NCBI GenBank assembly: GCA_945872405.1
Contig: CAMBZT010000021.1
Location: 1-35,677 of the forward strand
Direction of reading: 5' to 3'
DNA from: Chitinophaga pinensis
GTDB taxonomy: Bacteria; Bacteroidota; Bacteroidia; Chitinophagales; CAMDFR01
DNA: 35,677 nucleotides
Part shown: positions 1 through 8,175 of the stretch, piece by piece
Layout of the letters: each line of letters begins with the position of its first letter
How positions within the stretch are numbered: position 1 is the stretch's first letter
Notes under the pieces: model-generated
Databases searched by the model: none
The model's input: only the letters and a program-made list of their open reading frames with translations
Told to the model about the DNA's origin: nothing
Position numbers and translations under genes: made by a program

Positions 1-225
1 ATGTTTATCTTTTGGGATAAATTGTTTGGTACTTACAAGGAGCCAGGCGAAAAACCTGAATGGGGTGTAAAACAACCAATTCGCTCAAATACCAATCCAT
101 TTTATTTAGTGTTTCACGAGTATATCGATATCTTCAGAGATGTTTTCCATGCTAAGACTTGGAAAGACAGATGGAAAGCTACTTTCGGACGTCCGGGTGA
201 TTATGAAGGCGTAGAAAAGTTTTAA
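1..225 (+). CDS. Sterol desaturase / fatty acid hydroxylase family, C-terminal part
   Basis: The 74 visible residues read like the C-terminal tail of a membrane di-iron sterol desaturase/fatty acid hydroxylase. The phrase MFIFWDKLFGTYKEP closely resembles the family's conserved F-W-D-x-L-F-G-T segment, which follows the last histidine cluster. The ATG at base 1 is almost certainly internal, because the histidine boxes and membrane segments must lie upstream of the window. The remaining tail (FHEYIDIFRD, ATFGRPGDYEG) is typical of Bacteroidetes members. These enzymes hydroxylate or desaturate lipids in the inner membrane, and the substrate cannot be told from this fragment. A strong hairpin with a T tract follows the stop. 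Confidence 0.75.
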   Translation: MFIFWDKLFGTYKEPGEKPEWGVKQPIRSNTNPFYLVFHEYIDIFRDVFHAKTWKDRWKATFGRPGDYEGVEKF

Positions 226-243
226 TCAATCTATAGACAAATT

Positions 244-278
244 AAAAAAAGGAGATGAATCATTCATCTCCTTTTTTT
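244..278 (+). terminator. Rho-independent terminator after the desaturase gene
   Basis: A perfect inverted repeat with arms AAAAAAAGGAGATGA and TCATCTCCTTTTTTT encloses a 5-base loop and ends in a T run. It lies 19 bases after the stop at 225. The A-rich left arm means it could also work on the minus strand. Confidence 0.85.
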
Positions 279-280
279 AT

Positions 281-654
281 GTTATATAATATGTATTGAG
301 CTCAAATTACAGGTTGAATTGTCATGTCAGCAGTACAAAATTCAGGAACGCTTTTAGTTTTTATAATATTCGAAGGCATCAATAATATCTAGATATAGGT
401 AAGTTTAAAACCAAGACAATCTTAGAGAAATCAAGAACTAATAACCTCATCAAAAAGAAATAGTAATATTTTAAAATTATTATACATTTTTTTGATAAAA
501 CAAAAAAAGTTTAGTACTCATAAAAAAATAAAAATGAAAAAAGAAGCATTAAAAAATTTAGAATCTTTAAGAGGATAAAATTAATCGCTCATTTAAAATA
601 GCATACCAATCCATAACAATGGATTTACTATATGCTTGAGAAGGTCAAAAAAAA
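281..654. other. Intergenic stretch without a recognisable gene
   Basis: This is very AT-rich with stop codons in all frames and no coding remnant I could recognise. The only structure is a small palindrome at 608-625 (AATCCAT, loop AACA, ATGGATT) flanked by GCATA/TATGC. It lies 30 bases beyond the pyrD stop and could be a weak transcription end for pyrD, but it has no proper T tract. Confidence 0.5.
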
Positions 655-1689
655 TTACTTATGCAGCGTGAGTAACTTTCGATTAATGCTTGTTACCAAG
701 CCTGGACCAGCATAAATAAAGCCACTATAGATTTGGATGAGAGGACAACCGAGGTTTAGTTTCTCTATGGCATCATCGGCGTTCATAATCCCTCCCACAC
801 CAATCACTTTAATTTCTGGACCATACTGGAGAATGAATTGAATGATTTGTGATGATTTATTAGTTAAAGGTAATCCGCTTAAACCTCCAGCACCTAAGGC
901 TGTGACGAATTCTTTATCTGTAGTTAATGGTTCTCGAGCAATGGTGGTATTGGTGGCGATGATACCAGCAATTTTTGTTTCTGTAACAATTTCAACAATT
1001 TCTTTCACCTGCTCAGGTTCTAGATCTGGTGCGATTTTTAGCAATATTGGTTTAGGTGCAGATTTTTGATGATTTAGTTTTTGCAAAGTAGACAAGATGG
1101 TCAATAAGCTATCTTTGTCTTGTAAAGCCCGTAAACCTGGAGTATTCGGTGAACTCACATTCACTACAAAATAATCTACCACATCAAAAAGTTTTTCAAA
1201 ACATATCACATAATCATTCACCGCCTCTTCATTGGGTGTTACTTTGTTTTTGCCAATATTGCCACCGATGATTATTTTTCTATCTTTTAATTTTTTAAGT
1301 CTGTCGACAATGATGTCGGCACCATCATTATTGAAACCCATTCTATTGATGATAGCCTTATCTTTTTTTAATCGAAACAGACGTGGTAAATCATTGCCAG
1401 ACTGTGCTTTTGGCGTAACAGTTCCTATTTCTAAATAACCAAATCCAAGCACTTCCATCACATCAATATACTTCGCATTTTTGTCGAAGCCAGCTGCTAA
1501 TCCAACAGGATTTCTAAAAGTTAAGTTGAAGATCTTTCGCTCTAATCTCTTGTCACTCACCAAAAAAATAGAACGAAAGATCGATTTCATGAATGGTATT
1601 TTGAATATCCACTGCATTACATTCAAAGAAAAATGATGTGCCGTTTCCGCAGATAATAAGAAGAGTATTTTTACAAGAATTTGATACAA
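655..1689 (-). CDS. pyrD: Dihydroorotate dehydrogenase (quinone), class 2
   Basis: PyrD oxidises dihydroorotate to orotate in pyrimidine synthesis, passing electrons through FMN to membrane quinone. At 344 residues it has the class 2 length, and it has the class 2 N-terminal membrane-associating helix (residues 1-45, with AETAHHFSLNVMQW). Visible motifs are GLAAGFDKN (63-71, FMN/phosphate region), INRMGFNNDGAD (114-125) and NVSSPNTPGLRALQ (177-190). Ser180 in the last is the class 2 catalytic base. The C-terminal GAGGLSG and GVGGI glycine motifs bind FMN phosphate. The start is TTG; no in-frame ATG gives the full N-terminus. A TAnnTTTG -7 element lies about 20 bases upstream. It is monocistronic in appearance. 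Confidence 0.96.
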   Translation of the reverse strand: MYQILVKILFLLSAETAHHFSLNVMQWIFKIPFMKSIFRSIFLVSDKRLERKIFNLTFRNPVGLAAGFDKNAKYIDVMEVLGFGYLEIGTVTPKAQSGNDLPRLFRLKKDKAIINRMGFNNDGADIIVDRLKKLKDRKIIIGGNIGKNKVTPNEEAVNDYVICFEKLFDVVDYFVVNVSSPNTPGLRALQDKDSLLTILSTLQKLNHQKSAPKPILLKIAPDLEPEQVKEIVEIVTETKIAGIIATNTTIAREPLTTDKEFVTALGAGGLSGLPLTNKSSQIIQFILQYGPEIKVIGVGGIMNADDAIEKLNLGCPLIQIYSGFIYAGPGLVTSINRKLLTLHK

Positions 1690-1708
1690 ATTGAGTGATT
1701 TTCTGTTG

Positions 1709-1716
1709 CAAAGATA
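1709..1716 (-). promoter_or_regulatory. Candidate -7 element for pyrD (TATCTTTG)
   Basis: Read on the minus strand, TATCTTTG matches the Bacteroidetes -7 consensus TAnnTTTG and sits 19 bases upstream of the pyrD start codon. No clear TTTG -33 box is present at the usual spacing. Confidence 0.45.
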
Positions 1717-1824
1717 AGCGAATTCATTCAGTATAAATCATTCCTTCGCTTTGTCTTCTATACCTTTTCACACCAAAGCTTTTGGGGCCTATTCCTTACT
1801 TTTTTTATATTTTCACATAAACAC

Positions 1825-1848
1825 AAAAAAAACCGCAATATGCGGTTT
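1825..1848 (-). terminator. Rho-independent terminator of tpx
   Basis: An 8-base-pair stem (AAACCGCA, loop ATA, TGCGGTTT, 1830-1848) is followed on the minus strand by a run of Ts. It lies about 20 bases beyond the tpx stop codon. Confidence 0.8.
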
Positions 1849-1870
1849 CCTTTGAATAAATATTTTTTGA

Positions 1871-2368
1871 TTACAATACAGCAATGGCTGCATCATAATT
1901 TGGTTCTTGTCCAATTGCAGGTACCAACTCTGTATGAATCACATTACCAGATTCATTAATTACCACTACCGAACGTGCTAATAAGCCAGCAAAGGCCCCT
2001 TCTTCAATAAGTACACCATAGTTCATTCCAAAAGAACCTGTTTTAAAATCAGATAATAACTCCACATTTTCGATGCCTTCAGCACCGCAAAATCTTTTTT
2101 GTGCAAAAGGTAAATCTCTTGAAATACACAGGACCTTTGTATTTGGAAGTGCAGCAGCTTGTTCATTAAATTTTCGAACAGAAGTTGCACAAACACCAGT
2201 ATCTATACTTGGAAATATATTTAAAATTAATTTATGACCAGTATAACTATCTAAGTTTACTTCTGACATGTCATTTTTAGAGAGATAAAAAGTAGGTGCT
2301 TTTTCACCTATGGTAGGTAATTCACCACTTGTATGGATTGCTTTGTCGCCGAATAAGAATGTTGCCAT
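1871..2368 (-). CDS. tpx: Thiol peroxidase (atypical 2-Cys peroxiredoxin)
   Basis: Tpx reduces hydrogen peroxide and lipid hydroperoxides using thioredoxin-derived electrons. The 165-residue length is the family norm. The peroxidatic cysteine is Cys60 in DTGVCATSVRKFN and the resolving cysteine is Cys94 in KRFCGAEG, at nearly the same positions as Cys61/Cys95 of the E. coli enzyme. SRDLPFAQ (83-90) and the C-terminal LVPAIGQEPNYD segment are also typical. It has no signal peptide, so it is cytoplasmic. The ATG start fits the family N-terminus. It stands alone between its own terminator and a TATATTTG -7-like element. Confidence 0.96.
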   Translation of the reverse strand: MATFLFGDKAIHTSGELPTIGEKAPTFYLSKNDMSEVNLDSYTGHKLILNIFPSIDTGVCATSVRKFNEQAAALPNTKVLCISRDLPFAQKRFCGAEGIENVELLSDFKTGSFGMNYGVLIEEGAFAGLLARSVVVINESGNVIHTELVPAIGQEPNYDAAIAVL

Positions 2369-2407
2369 TTTTTTTATTTTTTTTGGTTTTTATGAATAAT
2401 TCAAAAA

Positions 2408-2415
2408 CAAATATA
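2408..2415 (-). promoter_or_regulatory. Candidate -7 element for tpx (TATATTTG)
   Basis: TATATTTG on the minus strand matches TAnnTTTG and lies 39 bases upstream of the tpx ATG. No convincing -33 TTTG was found, so this is a partial match in AT-rich DNA. Confidence 0.4.
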
Positions 2416-2513
2416 TTTTAAAAATGTTTAATTTAAATTTTTATTCTTGATTGCTTATGCAATAAACCAATGCAACTATTGATAATTAAGCTTTTGGAGG
2501 AACGAGAAAATTT

Positions 2514-3173
2514 CTAAGGTCTAATTGAGGGAATTGATTTTTTCCAGCTAACAAATCCAAAGATGGCAATTAAGGTAAAAGCGAAGTATTCTATTGAGAG
2601 AAACTTTACCTCCTTTACATAGTAGATATAAGTGCATATGATATCCACAAGGATCCATAAGATCCATGCTTCTACCTTTTTTTGAATGAGTAAGTAAGTA
2701 GCTGCGATACTCAGTACGGTGGTGAAAGAATCTATATATGGGAAAGCACTTGGTAGACTAAATAGTTTAGGCAACAGGGTATGTAATTTACTGGCAAAAG
2801 TGCCTAACATGGCAGTTGAAATGAAGATAAGTATGGAAAGATAAATCCATTCTGAAACATTTATCCTGCTTACTTTTAATTCTCTTTTGTGATTTGCCTC
2901 TTCTTCCTTTGGATGTGCCCATTTCCACCATCCAATTAAATTGGTGATAAAGAAAAATACTTGCAAGAATAAATCGGGATATAATTGTATTTGGTAAAAC
3001 AAAATACCCATCAAGACAACCGAGATGAGTCCTATACCCCAATTAGAAATATGTTCTTTGGCAGATAGCCAAACAGCTATAAATCCAGTGATAACAGCAA
3101 AAAATTCCAAATAGCTCATTTGATAACCGATCCATTCGAAAAAAACAGTGTTGATAGAGAAATATTTATACAA
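2514..3173 (-). CDS. pnuC: PnuC-type vitamin (nicotinamide riboside-like) transporter
   Basis: This is an inner-membrane protein with about seven hydrophobic segments that matches the PnuC family of facilitators for nicotinamide riboside or, in some members, thiamine. The first helix has AVITGFIAVWLSAKEH and the second region has NLIGWWKWAHP, an aromatic W-x-x-W-type motif typical of PnuC. The C-terminal part (KVEAWILWILVDIICTYIYYVK) also fits the family. Length is 219 residues from the upstream start, or 201 from an internal ATG at 3119 (MSYLEFF), which I consider equally likely. No riboswitch was recognised upstream, so the substrate cannot be decided between nicotinamide riboside, thiamine and riboflavin. 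Confidence 0.82.
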   Translation of the reverse strand: MYKYFSINTVFFEWIGYQMSYLEFFAVITGFIAVWLSAKEHISNWGIGLISVVLMGILFYQIQLYPDLFLQVFFFITNLIGWWKWAHPKEEEANHKRELKVSRINVSEWIYLSILIFISTAMLGTFASKLHTLLPKLFSLPSAFPYIDSFTTVLSIAATYLLIQKKVEAWILWILVDIICTYIYYVKEVKFLSIEYFAFTLIAIFGFVSWKKSIPSIRP

Positions 3174-3259
3174 GGTATCGATTTAGGTGATACAAATTAA
3201 AAGAAAATTGTAGTTTTAGGAATACATTTTGATAATGAATTCAAAAGTACTTTAGATTG

Positions 3260-3982
3260 ATGAGATTTAGAAATTCACTTTTTTTGTTCACACTTGTGTT
3301 TATGGCTTGTGCGCAATGTTTTTCTCAAAATGAGAAGGCCTTTGATTTTTATAGTGCCGGCGTTAGAGCAGGTTATGCCTTTAATTATGGCGAAGCAATC
3401 GCTAATTATAGTGAAGCAATAAAGCTAAAGCCTGATTATACTGCGGCCTATTTTAATAGAGGTGTAATGCTACTAAAAAACAAAGAGAACGAAAATGCAA
3501 TCAATGATTTCAAGATAGTGATTGGACAAGATTCATTATATGTTGATGCTTACTATTATATTGGTGAAGGCTTATTAAACAAGATGAAAGCAAATGAAGC
3601 AATCATACTGTTTCAAAAAGCTTTGACTATTGTGCCAACACATAAAAAAAGTATGATAGGAATGGGCATGGCCTGCTATTATGTTCGTAAATATGCTGAG
3701 GCTATAGATTGGTATAGTAGAAGCATTGCTTTGGATAAGAAGGATGCTCAATTGTATTATAAGCGAGGATTGGCTAGATACAATAGCGAAGATTTTGAAA
3801 AAAGTGTTTTGGATTTTACGACTGCCATACAGCTGAATGATAAATACACCCAAGCATTTGAATATAGAGGATTATCATACAGGTTTTTGAATTCTATTGA
3901 AAACGCTTGTTCAGATTGGAGGATAGCCGCTACTTTGGGAAGTACCTCTGCTGAAGAATCATTTAATACTTATTGTAAGTAG
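3260..3982 (+). CDS. Secreted TPR-repeat protein
   Basis: This protein of about 240 residues starts with a signal peptide (MRFRNSLFLFTLVFMACAQC, possible lipoprotein or Sec signal ending near CFSQ). Five or so tetratricopeptide repeats follow, for example GEAIANYSEAIKLKPDYTAA, NAINDFKIVIGQDSLYVDA and AEAIDWYSRSIALDKKDA. TPR arrays bind other proteins; the partner is not evident here. I placed the start at the ATG at 3260 rather than the TTG just before it. The gene is divergent from pnuC with an 86-base spacer, and is followed by about 200 bases of noncoding DNA. I do not recognise a more specific family. Confidence 0.8.
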   Translation: MRFRNSLFLFTLVFMACAQCFSQNEKAFDFYSAGVRAGYAFNYGEAIANYSEAIKLKPDYTAAYFNRGVMLLKNKENENAINDFKIVIGQDSLYVDAYYYIGEGLLNKMKANEAIILFQKALTIVPTHKKSMIGMGMACYYVRKYAEAIDWYSRSIALDKKDAQLYYKRGLARYNSEDFEKSVLDFTTAIQLNDKYTQAFEYRGLSYRFLNSIENACSDWRIAATLGSTSAEESFNTYCK

Positions 3983-4157
3983 TGCTCATAATTTGTTTCT
4001 ATTCAGTGAATTGAGATATAGTTACTATGTCTTCAAGATTTTTTTTCGATAAGAACAGGATAAAACTGAAATTAATTTCGGTCCCATGGTTTGCTATACC
4101 GTCAAGGTCTCCAGTCAATATCTTTATTACAAAGTGCTAGTTATGGTGTTATTTTTT

Positions 4158-4165
4158 TAACTTTG
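4158..4165 (+). promoter_or_regulatory. Candidate -7 element for the DUF5686 gene (TAACTTTG)
   Basis: TAACTTTG matches TAnnTTTG and ends 20 bases before the GTG start at 4186, which would give a very short leader. A -33 TTTG at the right distance is not clear. Confidence 0.4.
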
Positions 4166-4185
4166 TAATCCACTAGCAATTTTAC

Positions 4186-6672
4186 GTGAAAAACATAGCC
4201 TTATTTTCTCTTCTTATCTTCTACAGCTTCCTAAGTATAGCTCAAAAAACGGTGGTAAAAGGAGTAGTCATCGATGCGTCTGACAAAGAATTTTTACCTT
4301 TTGTTAACCTGGTTTTTTCTAGAACAAAAGTAGGTACAGTTACCGATATCAATGGAGAGTTCCGAATTGAAACTACGATTGCTGTTGATTCATTAACAGT
4401 TTCCTGCCTTGGTTATATTACAAAAAAAATAAAAGTTAAATCTGGCAGTACACAAGAAATAGAAATATTGCTACAGAGCAGTAGTAAAGATTTAACAGAA
4501 GTGACTGTAAAAGCGCAAAAAAAAGTGAAGTATGTCAAGGACACCACGGCGTATCTGATCTATCAACAGGTGGTGAACCACAAGCAGGACAACGATCCGA
4601 AAAATCTTAATAGTTATACCTGTAGCTCTTACACAAAGAACGAACTCGATGTCATTAATTTAGGCAAAGGATGGCAGAAAAGTTTTGTTTTTAGGCCTTT
4701 TAGGTATGCATTTGAACAAGAGGATACACTTGAAAACGGTACCAAATATTTTCCCGGACTCATTCGTGAAAAATTAAGCACCCTTTTTTATACGAAGAAT
4801 CCTGTTCAGAATAAAGAATTAGTGAATGCTTCAAAAATTTCTGGAATAAACAATAGCTCCCTTTCCTCTGTAGCAGATTGGCAATTTCAAGAGGTAAATA
4901 TTTATGATAATGTGATTCAGATAGCCAATAAGTCAATTATCGGTCCATTTTCACCATTGGCAAGAGCTACCTATCGTTATTTTTTAAATGATACTTTAGA
5001 GATTGATGGTAGAGTGTCATATTTGTTGAAGTTTGCTCCCATAAGCAAAGAAGATTTGGCCTTTACAGGAAGTGCGTGGGTAGATTCAGCCACCTATGGG
5101 ATTCAGAGCATTAGCATGTTTCCAAACGAAAAAGCGAATATTAATTTTATAACTGATTATAAAATTCAACAAAATTACAGTTTTGTAGACGAGAAGCATT
5201 GGTTTATGAGTAATGAAAAGATCCAAGCTATCTTAACACCCTATGATAGAAAGAAAGCGATTTCTGCGTATTTTAAAAAGTCTAATAGTAGAGAAAGGAT
5301 TCAATGTAATATTGAAATCTCTGATTCAACTTTTAAGGGAGATCCAATCGAATATGAATTGGACTATACTAAGAAGGATGAGGATTATTGGCTAAGCAAT
5401 AGGCACGATACACTGACCAGAAAAGAGAAGATGATTTATTCTATTGTAGATTCCTTGAAGCGTACAAAAGCATATAAGCGATATGAATGGTCAACCTATC
5501 TTGCTACTTCGGGCTATATAAATACAGGTAAAATTGAGTTTGGACAATTTTATAAATTTTTAAGCCGTAATAGTGTAGAAGGTTGGCGTCCAAAGTTTGG
5601 TTTTAGAACAAACAATACCTTTAGCAGAACTATTCAATTTAGTGGTTATGGAGCTTATGGCTTGCAAGACAAGGATTGGAAATATGGGATGAGTTTTATT
5701 TTAACTCCAAAAACAAAGAATAATAAATGGAGTTACTATGAATTCAAGTATCATTATGATGTCACTATTTTGGGGCAAGAAGATGTCTTTTTAGCACCAG
5801 ATAATTTCTTCTATATCTTGCGTAAGACGCCATTGTCTAGAGTGATGAAATTGCGACAATACTCCTTTGATTCTGAAAATGAAATAACTCAGGGCTTAAA
5901 TCTGATGACAGAATTGAAGCGTCGTACCTATTTTCAAATACCAGGTGTATTTGATTTCAGACATTTTAACTCAGATGGTTCTTCTTATACTGAAGATAAA
6001 TTTTCCGATTTTAGAGTAGGGGTGGGTATTCGATATAGCTTTAAAGAAACCTATATGACTGGTATGCGTGTAAGAAAATTTATACATTCTAAATATCCAG
6101 TTATTACTTTCAATTATAGCATAGGGTTACTTCGTTTGTTAGGGAAGAATGAATTAGGATTGGGACATAAATTCGATTTGGTGTTGAAACACCGATTGCC
6201 ATCTCCCATTGGATTTACCAAGTATACCATGGCATTCGGATGTAATCTAGGTCAAACACCTTACCCATTAATGTATTTTACTGCGGGTAATTTCGGTTAT
6301 ATTTATAATTCTAAGACCTATAACTTATCGAGAGATTTTGAATTTGCCTATGATAAGTATGTTTCATTTTGGTTTGAGCATCATTTTGATGGATTCTTTT
6401 TTAATAAGATTCCCTACTTCTCCAAGTTGCAACTACGCGAATTTGTGACTTTTAAAGGCTTGTATGGTGGTATTTCTAAGCGAAATGCATCTATCTATGA
6501 AATACCCTCAGACATTAAAACCCCAAATAAATTACCCTATATCGAAGTCGGCTTTGGTTTGGAAAATATACTTAAATTTTTGCGTGTTGATTTCTTGTGG
6601 CGTGCGACGTATCGAAATGTTCCAGATGGTCTAAACTTCGCTATAAAATTTAGTTTGCAGCCAAGTTTCTAA
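4186..6672 (+). CDS. DUF5686 outer-membrane protein with CarboxypepD_reg-like domain
   Basis: The product has 828 residues and a signal peptide (to about residue 19, FLSIAQ). A CarboxypepD_reg-like beta-sandwich follows (about 22-95; VKGVVIDASDKEFLPFVNL, GTVTDINGEFRI), the N-terminal module common in TonB-dependent receptors and related Bacteroidetes surface proteins. The remainder matches the DUF5686 family: a globular middle part and a long C-terminal region of alternating aromatic/polar strands (about 480-828) that reads like an outer-membrane beta-barrel, ending in FAIKFSLQPSF with a terminal Phe typical of barrel proteins. The function of DUF5686 is unknown; a role in surface assembly or transport is only inference. 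The start is GTG. It is followed by gltA, which has its own promoter. Confidence 0.85.
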   Translation: MKNIALFSLLIFYSFLSIAQKTVVKGVVIDASDKEFLPFVNLVFSRTKVGTVTDINGEFRIETTIAVDSLTVSCLGYITKKIKVKSGSTQEIEILLQSSSKDLTEVTVKAQKKVKYVKDTTAYLIYQQVVNHKQDNDPKNLNSYTCSSYTKNELDVINLGKGWQKSFVFRPFRYAFEQEDTLENGTKYFPGLIREKLSTLFYTKNPVQNKELVNASKISGINNSSLSSVADWQFQEVNIYDNVIQIANKSIIGPFSPLARATYRYFLNDTLEIDGRVSYLLKFAPISKEDLAFTGSAWVDSATYGIQSISMFPNEKANINFITDYKIQQNYSFVDEKHWFMSNEKIQAILTPYDRKKAISAYFKKSNSRERIQCNIEISDSTFKGDPIEYELDYTKKDEDYWLSNRHDTLTRKEKMIYSIVDSLKRTKAYKRYEWSTYLATSGYINTGKIEFGQFYKFLSRNSVEGWRPKFGFRTNNTFSRTIQFSGYGAYGLQDKDWKYGMSFILTPKTKNNKWSYYEFKYHYDVTILGQEDVFLAPDNFFYILRKTPLSRVMKLRQYSFDSENEITQGLNLMTELKRRTYFQIPGVFDFRHFNSDGSSYTEDKFSDFRVGVGIRYSFKETYMTGMRVRKFIHSKYPVITFNYSIGLLRLLGKNELGLGHKFDLVLKHRLPSPIGFTKYTMAFGCNLGQTPYPLMYFTAGNFGYIYNSKTYNLSRDFEFAYDKYVSFWFEHHFDGFFFNKIPYFSKLQLREFVTFKGLYGGISKRNASIYEIPSDIKTPNKLPYIEVGFGLENILKFLRVDFLWRATYRNVPDGLNFAIKFSLQPSF

Positions 6673-6715
6673 AATAAAGCCTTGAATATTTTGTTAAATA
6701 TTTGACTCAGATTTG

Positions 6716-6746
6716 TTTGAAATTGTCTTATTTCACTCTAACTTTG
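6716..6746 (+). promoter_or_regulatory. Promoter of gltA, full Bacteroidetes consensus
   Basis: TTTG at 6716-6719, a spacer of exactly 19 bases, and TAACTTTG at 6739-6746 together match the consensus TTTG-N19-TAnnTTTG in full. The predicted transcript starts a few bases after 6746, leaving a leader of about 40 bases before the ATG at 6792. This also argues against any start codon upstream of the promoter. Confidence 0.75.
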
Positions 6747-6791
6747 AAAGGCGAAAAGAATACCAACTATTTATATATAAATTTCTACTTT

Positions 6792-8081
6792 ATGGCAGAC
6801 AAAGCAATCATAACTATTGACGATAAAAACTTCGAAATGCCTATTATTAAGGGTTCAGAAGGGGACTTAGGATTTAATATAGGTAAGCTTAGAGACGAAA
6901 GTGGCTATATCACTTATGATGTGGGCTATAAAAGTACGGGTTCATGTACTAGTAAGATTACATTTCTTGATGGGGAAGAAGGTATACTCCGACATCGTGG
7001 ATATTCTATCGAAGATCTAGCAGCTAAATGTTCTTTTCTTGAAGTATCTTATTTATTGATTCACGGTGAATTGCCAACGAAGGAGCAGTTAGATAACTAC
7101 ACAAAAACAATTTCAAAGCATACGTTAGTTCACGAAGATGTCAAATTAGTTTTAAATGCTTATCCTACAGGGGCACACCCAATGGGAAAGTTGATGGCTG
7201 TAATGAGTATGATGTCTTCGTTCTATCCCGATTCATTAAATCCTCATAGAAGCGAAGGAGATATTCAGTTAACGATAACACGTCTAATGGCCAAGATGCC
7301 TACACTATGTTCTATGATTTATAAGCATAGTATTGGTCATCCAATGGTCTATCCAGACAATAGTTTGAATTATGTGGAGAATTATCTAAAAATGACTTTT
7401 GGTCATGTTACAGAACCATTTGATTGTGATCCAGTGATTATGGATGCTATGAATAAATTATTGATTTTACATGCCGATCATGAGCAAAATTGTTCTGCTT
7501 CTACTGTAAGAATGGTCGGTTCTTCTCATGCCAATCTATATGCTTCAATTTCAGCAGGAATCGCAGCCTTATGGGGACCATTACATGGCGGAGCCAATCA
7601 GATGGTGTTGGAAATGTTAGAGGAAATTAAAGCAGACGGTGGTGACTGCGTGAAAGCCATGGAGAGAGCAAAGGATAAGAATAGCGGGTTTAGACTGATG
7701 GGCTTTGGACACAGAGTATACAAAAATTTTGATCCCCGAGCGAAAATCATCAAAGTAGCATGCGACAACGTTTTAGCTAAATTGGGAGTCAATGATCCAT
7801 TGCTTGATATTGCAAAACAATTAGAAGAAATTGCATTGAAAGATGAGTATTTTATTGAAAGGAAGTTATATCCAAATGTTGATTTTTATTCAGGTATTAT
7901 ATACAAGGCATTGGGATTCCCAACACAAATGTTCACTGTACTATTTGCATTAGGGAGATTGCCAGGTTGGATAGCTCAATGGAAAGAAATGCGCGATAAT
8001 AATGAGCCTATTAGTCGTCCGCGTCAAATATATGTGGGTGAACCACTTCGACCATTCATGAATATTGCAGATAGAAAGTAA
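6792..8081 (+). CDS. gltA: Citrate synthase
   Basis: Citrate synthase condenses oxaloacetate and acetyl-CoA to citrate at the entry of the TCA cycle. From the ATG at 6792 the protein has 429 residues, the size of the hexameric Gram-negative type. The catalytic triad is visible: His265 in GPLHGGANQ, His307 in GFGHRVYKNFDPRA and Asp364 in PNVDFYSG. The C-terminal SRPRQIYVGEP is also conserved. A longer reading from 6702 would add 30 residues unlike the family and would begin upstream of the promoter at 6716-6746, so I reject it. A strong hairpin follows the stop. The gene looks monocistronic. Confidence 0.97.
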   Translation: MADKAIITIDDKNFEMPIIKGSEGDLGFNIGKLRDESGYITYDVGYKSTGSCTSKITFLDGEEGILRHRGYSIEDLAAKCSFLEVSYLLIHGELPTKEQLDNYTKTISKHTLVHEDVKLVLNAYPTGAHPMGKLMAVMSMMSSFYPDSLNPHRSEGDIQLTITRLMAKMPTLCSMIYKHSIGHPMVYPDNSLNYVENYLKMTFGHVTEPFDCDPVIMDAMNKLLILHADHEQNCSASTVRMVGSSHANLYASISAGIAALWGPLHGGANQMVLEMLEEIKADGGDCVKAMERAKDKNSGFRLMGFGHRVYKNFDPRAKIIKVACDNVLAKLGVNDPLLDIAKQLEEIALKDEYFIERKLYPNVDFYSGIIYKALGFPTQMFTVLFALGRLPGWIAQWKEMRDNNEPISRPRQIYVGEPLRPFMNIADRK

Positions 8082-8123
8082 TCTTTCGACTTTAAAATAT
8101 ATTTCCTCAAGAATTCCAATGAT

Positions 8124-8155
8124 AAAAAATCCGATTTAAAAGATTCGGATTTTTT
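8124..8155. terminator. Bidirectional terminator between gltA and the ABC exporter
   Basis: The 11-base-pair stem AAAAAATCCGA / TCGGATTTTTT has a 10-base loop. It lies between two converging genes and has a T run on both strands, so it can end both transcripts. Confidence 0.85.
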
Positions 8156-8175
8156 GTTGGCAAGAAAATCATTTG

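Noticed and set aside
2788-3042. 84-codon minus-strand frame inside the PnuC-type gene
   Set aside because: Out-of-frame shadow of the transporter.
6702-6791. 30-residue N-terminal extension of citrate synthase
   Set aside because: It starts upstream of the gltA promoter and does not resemble the family.
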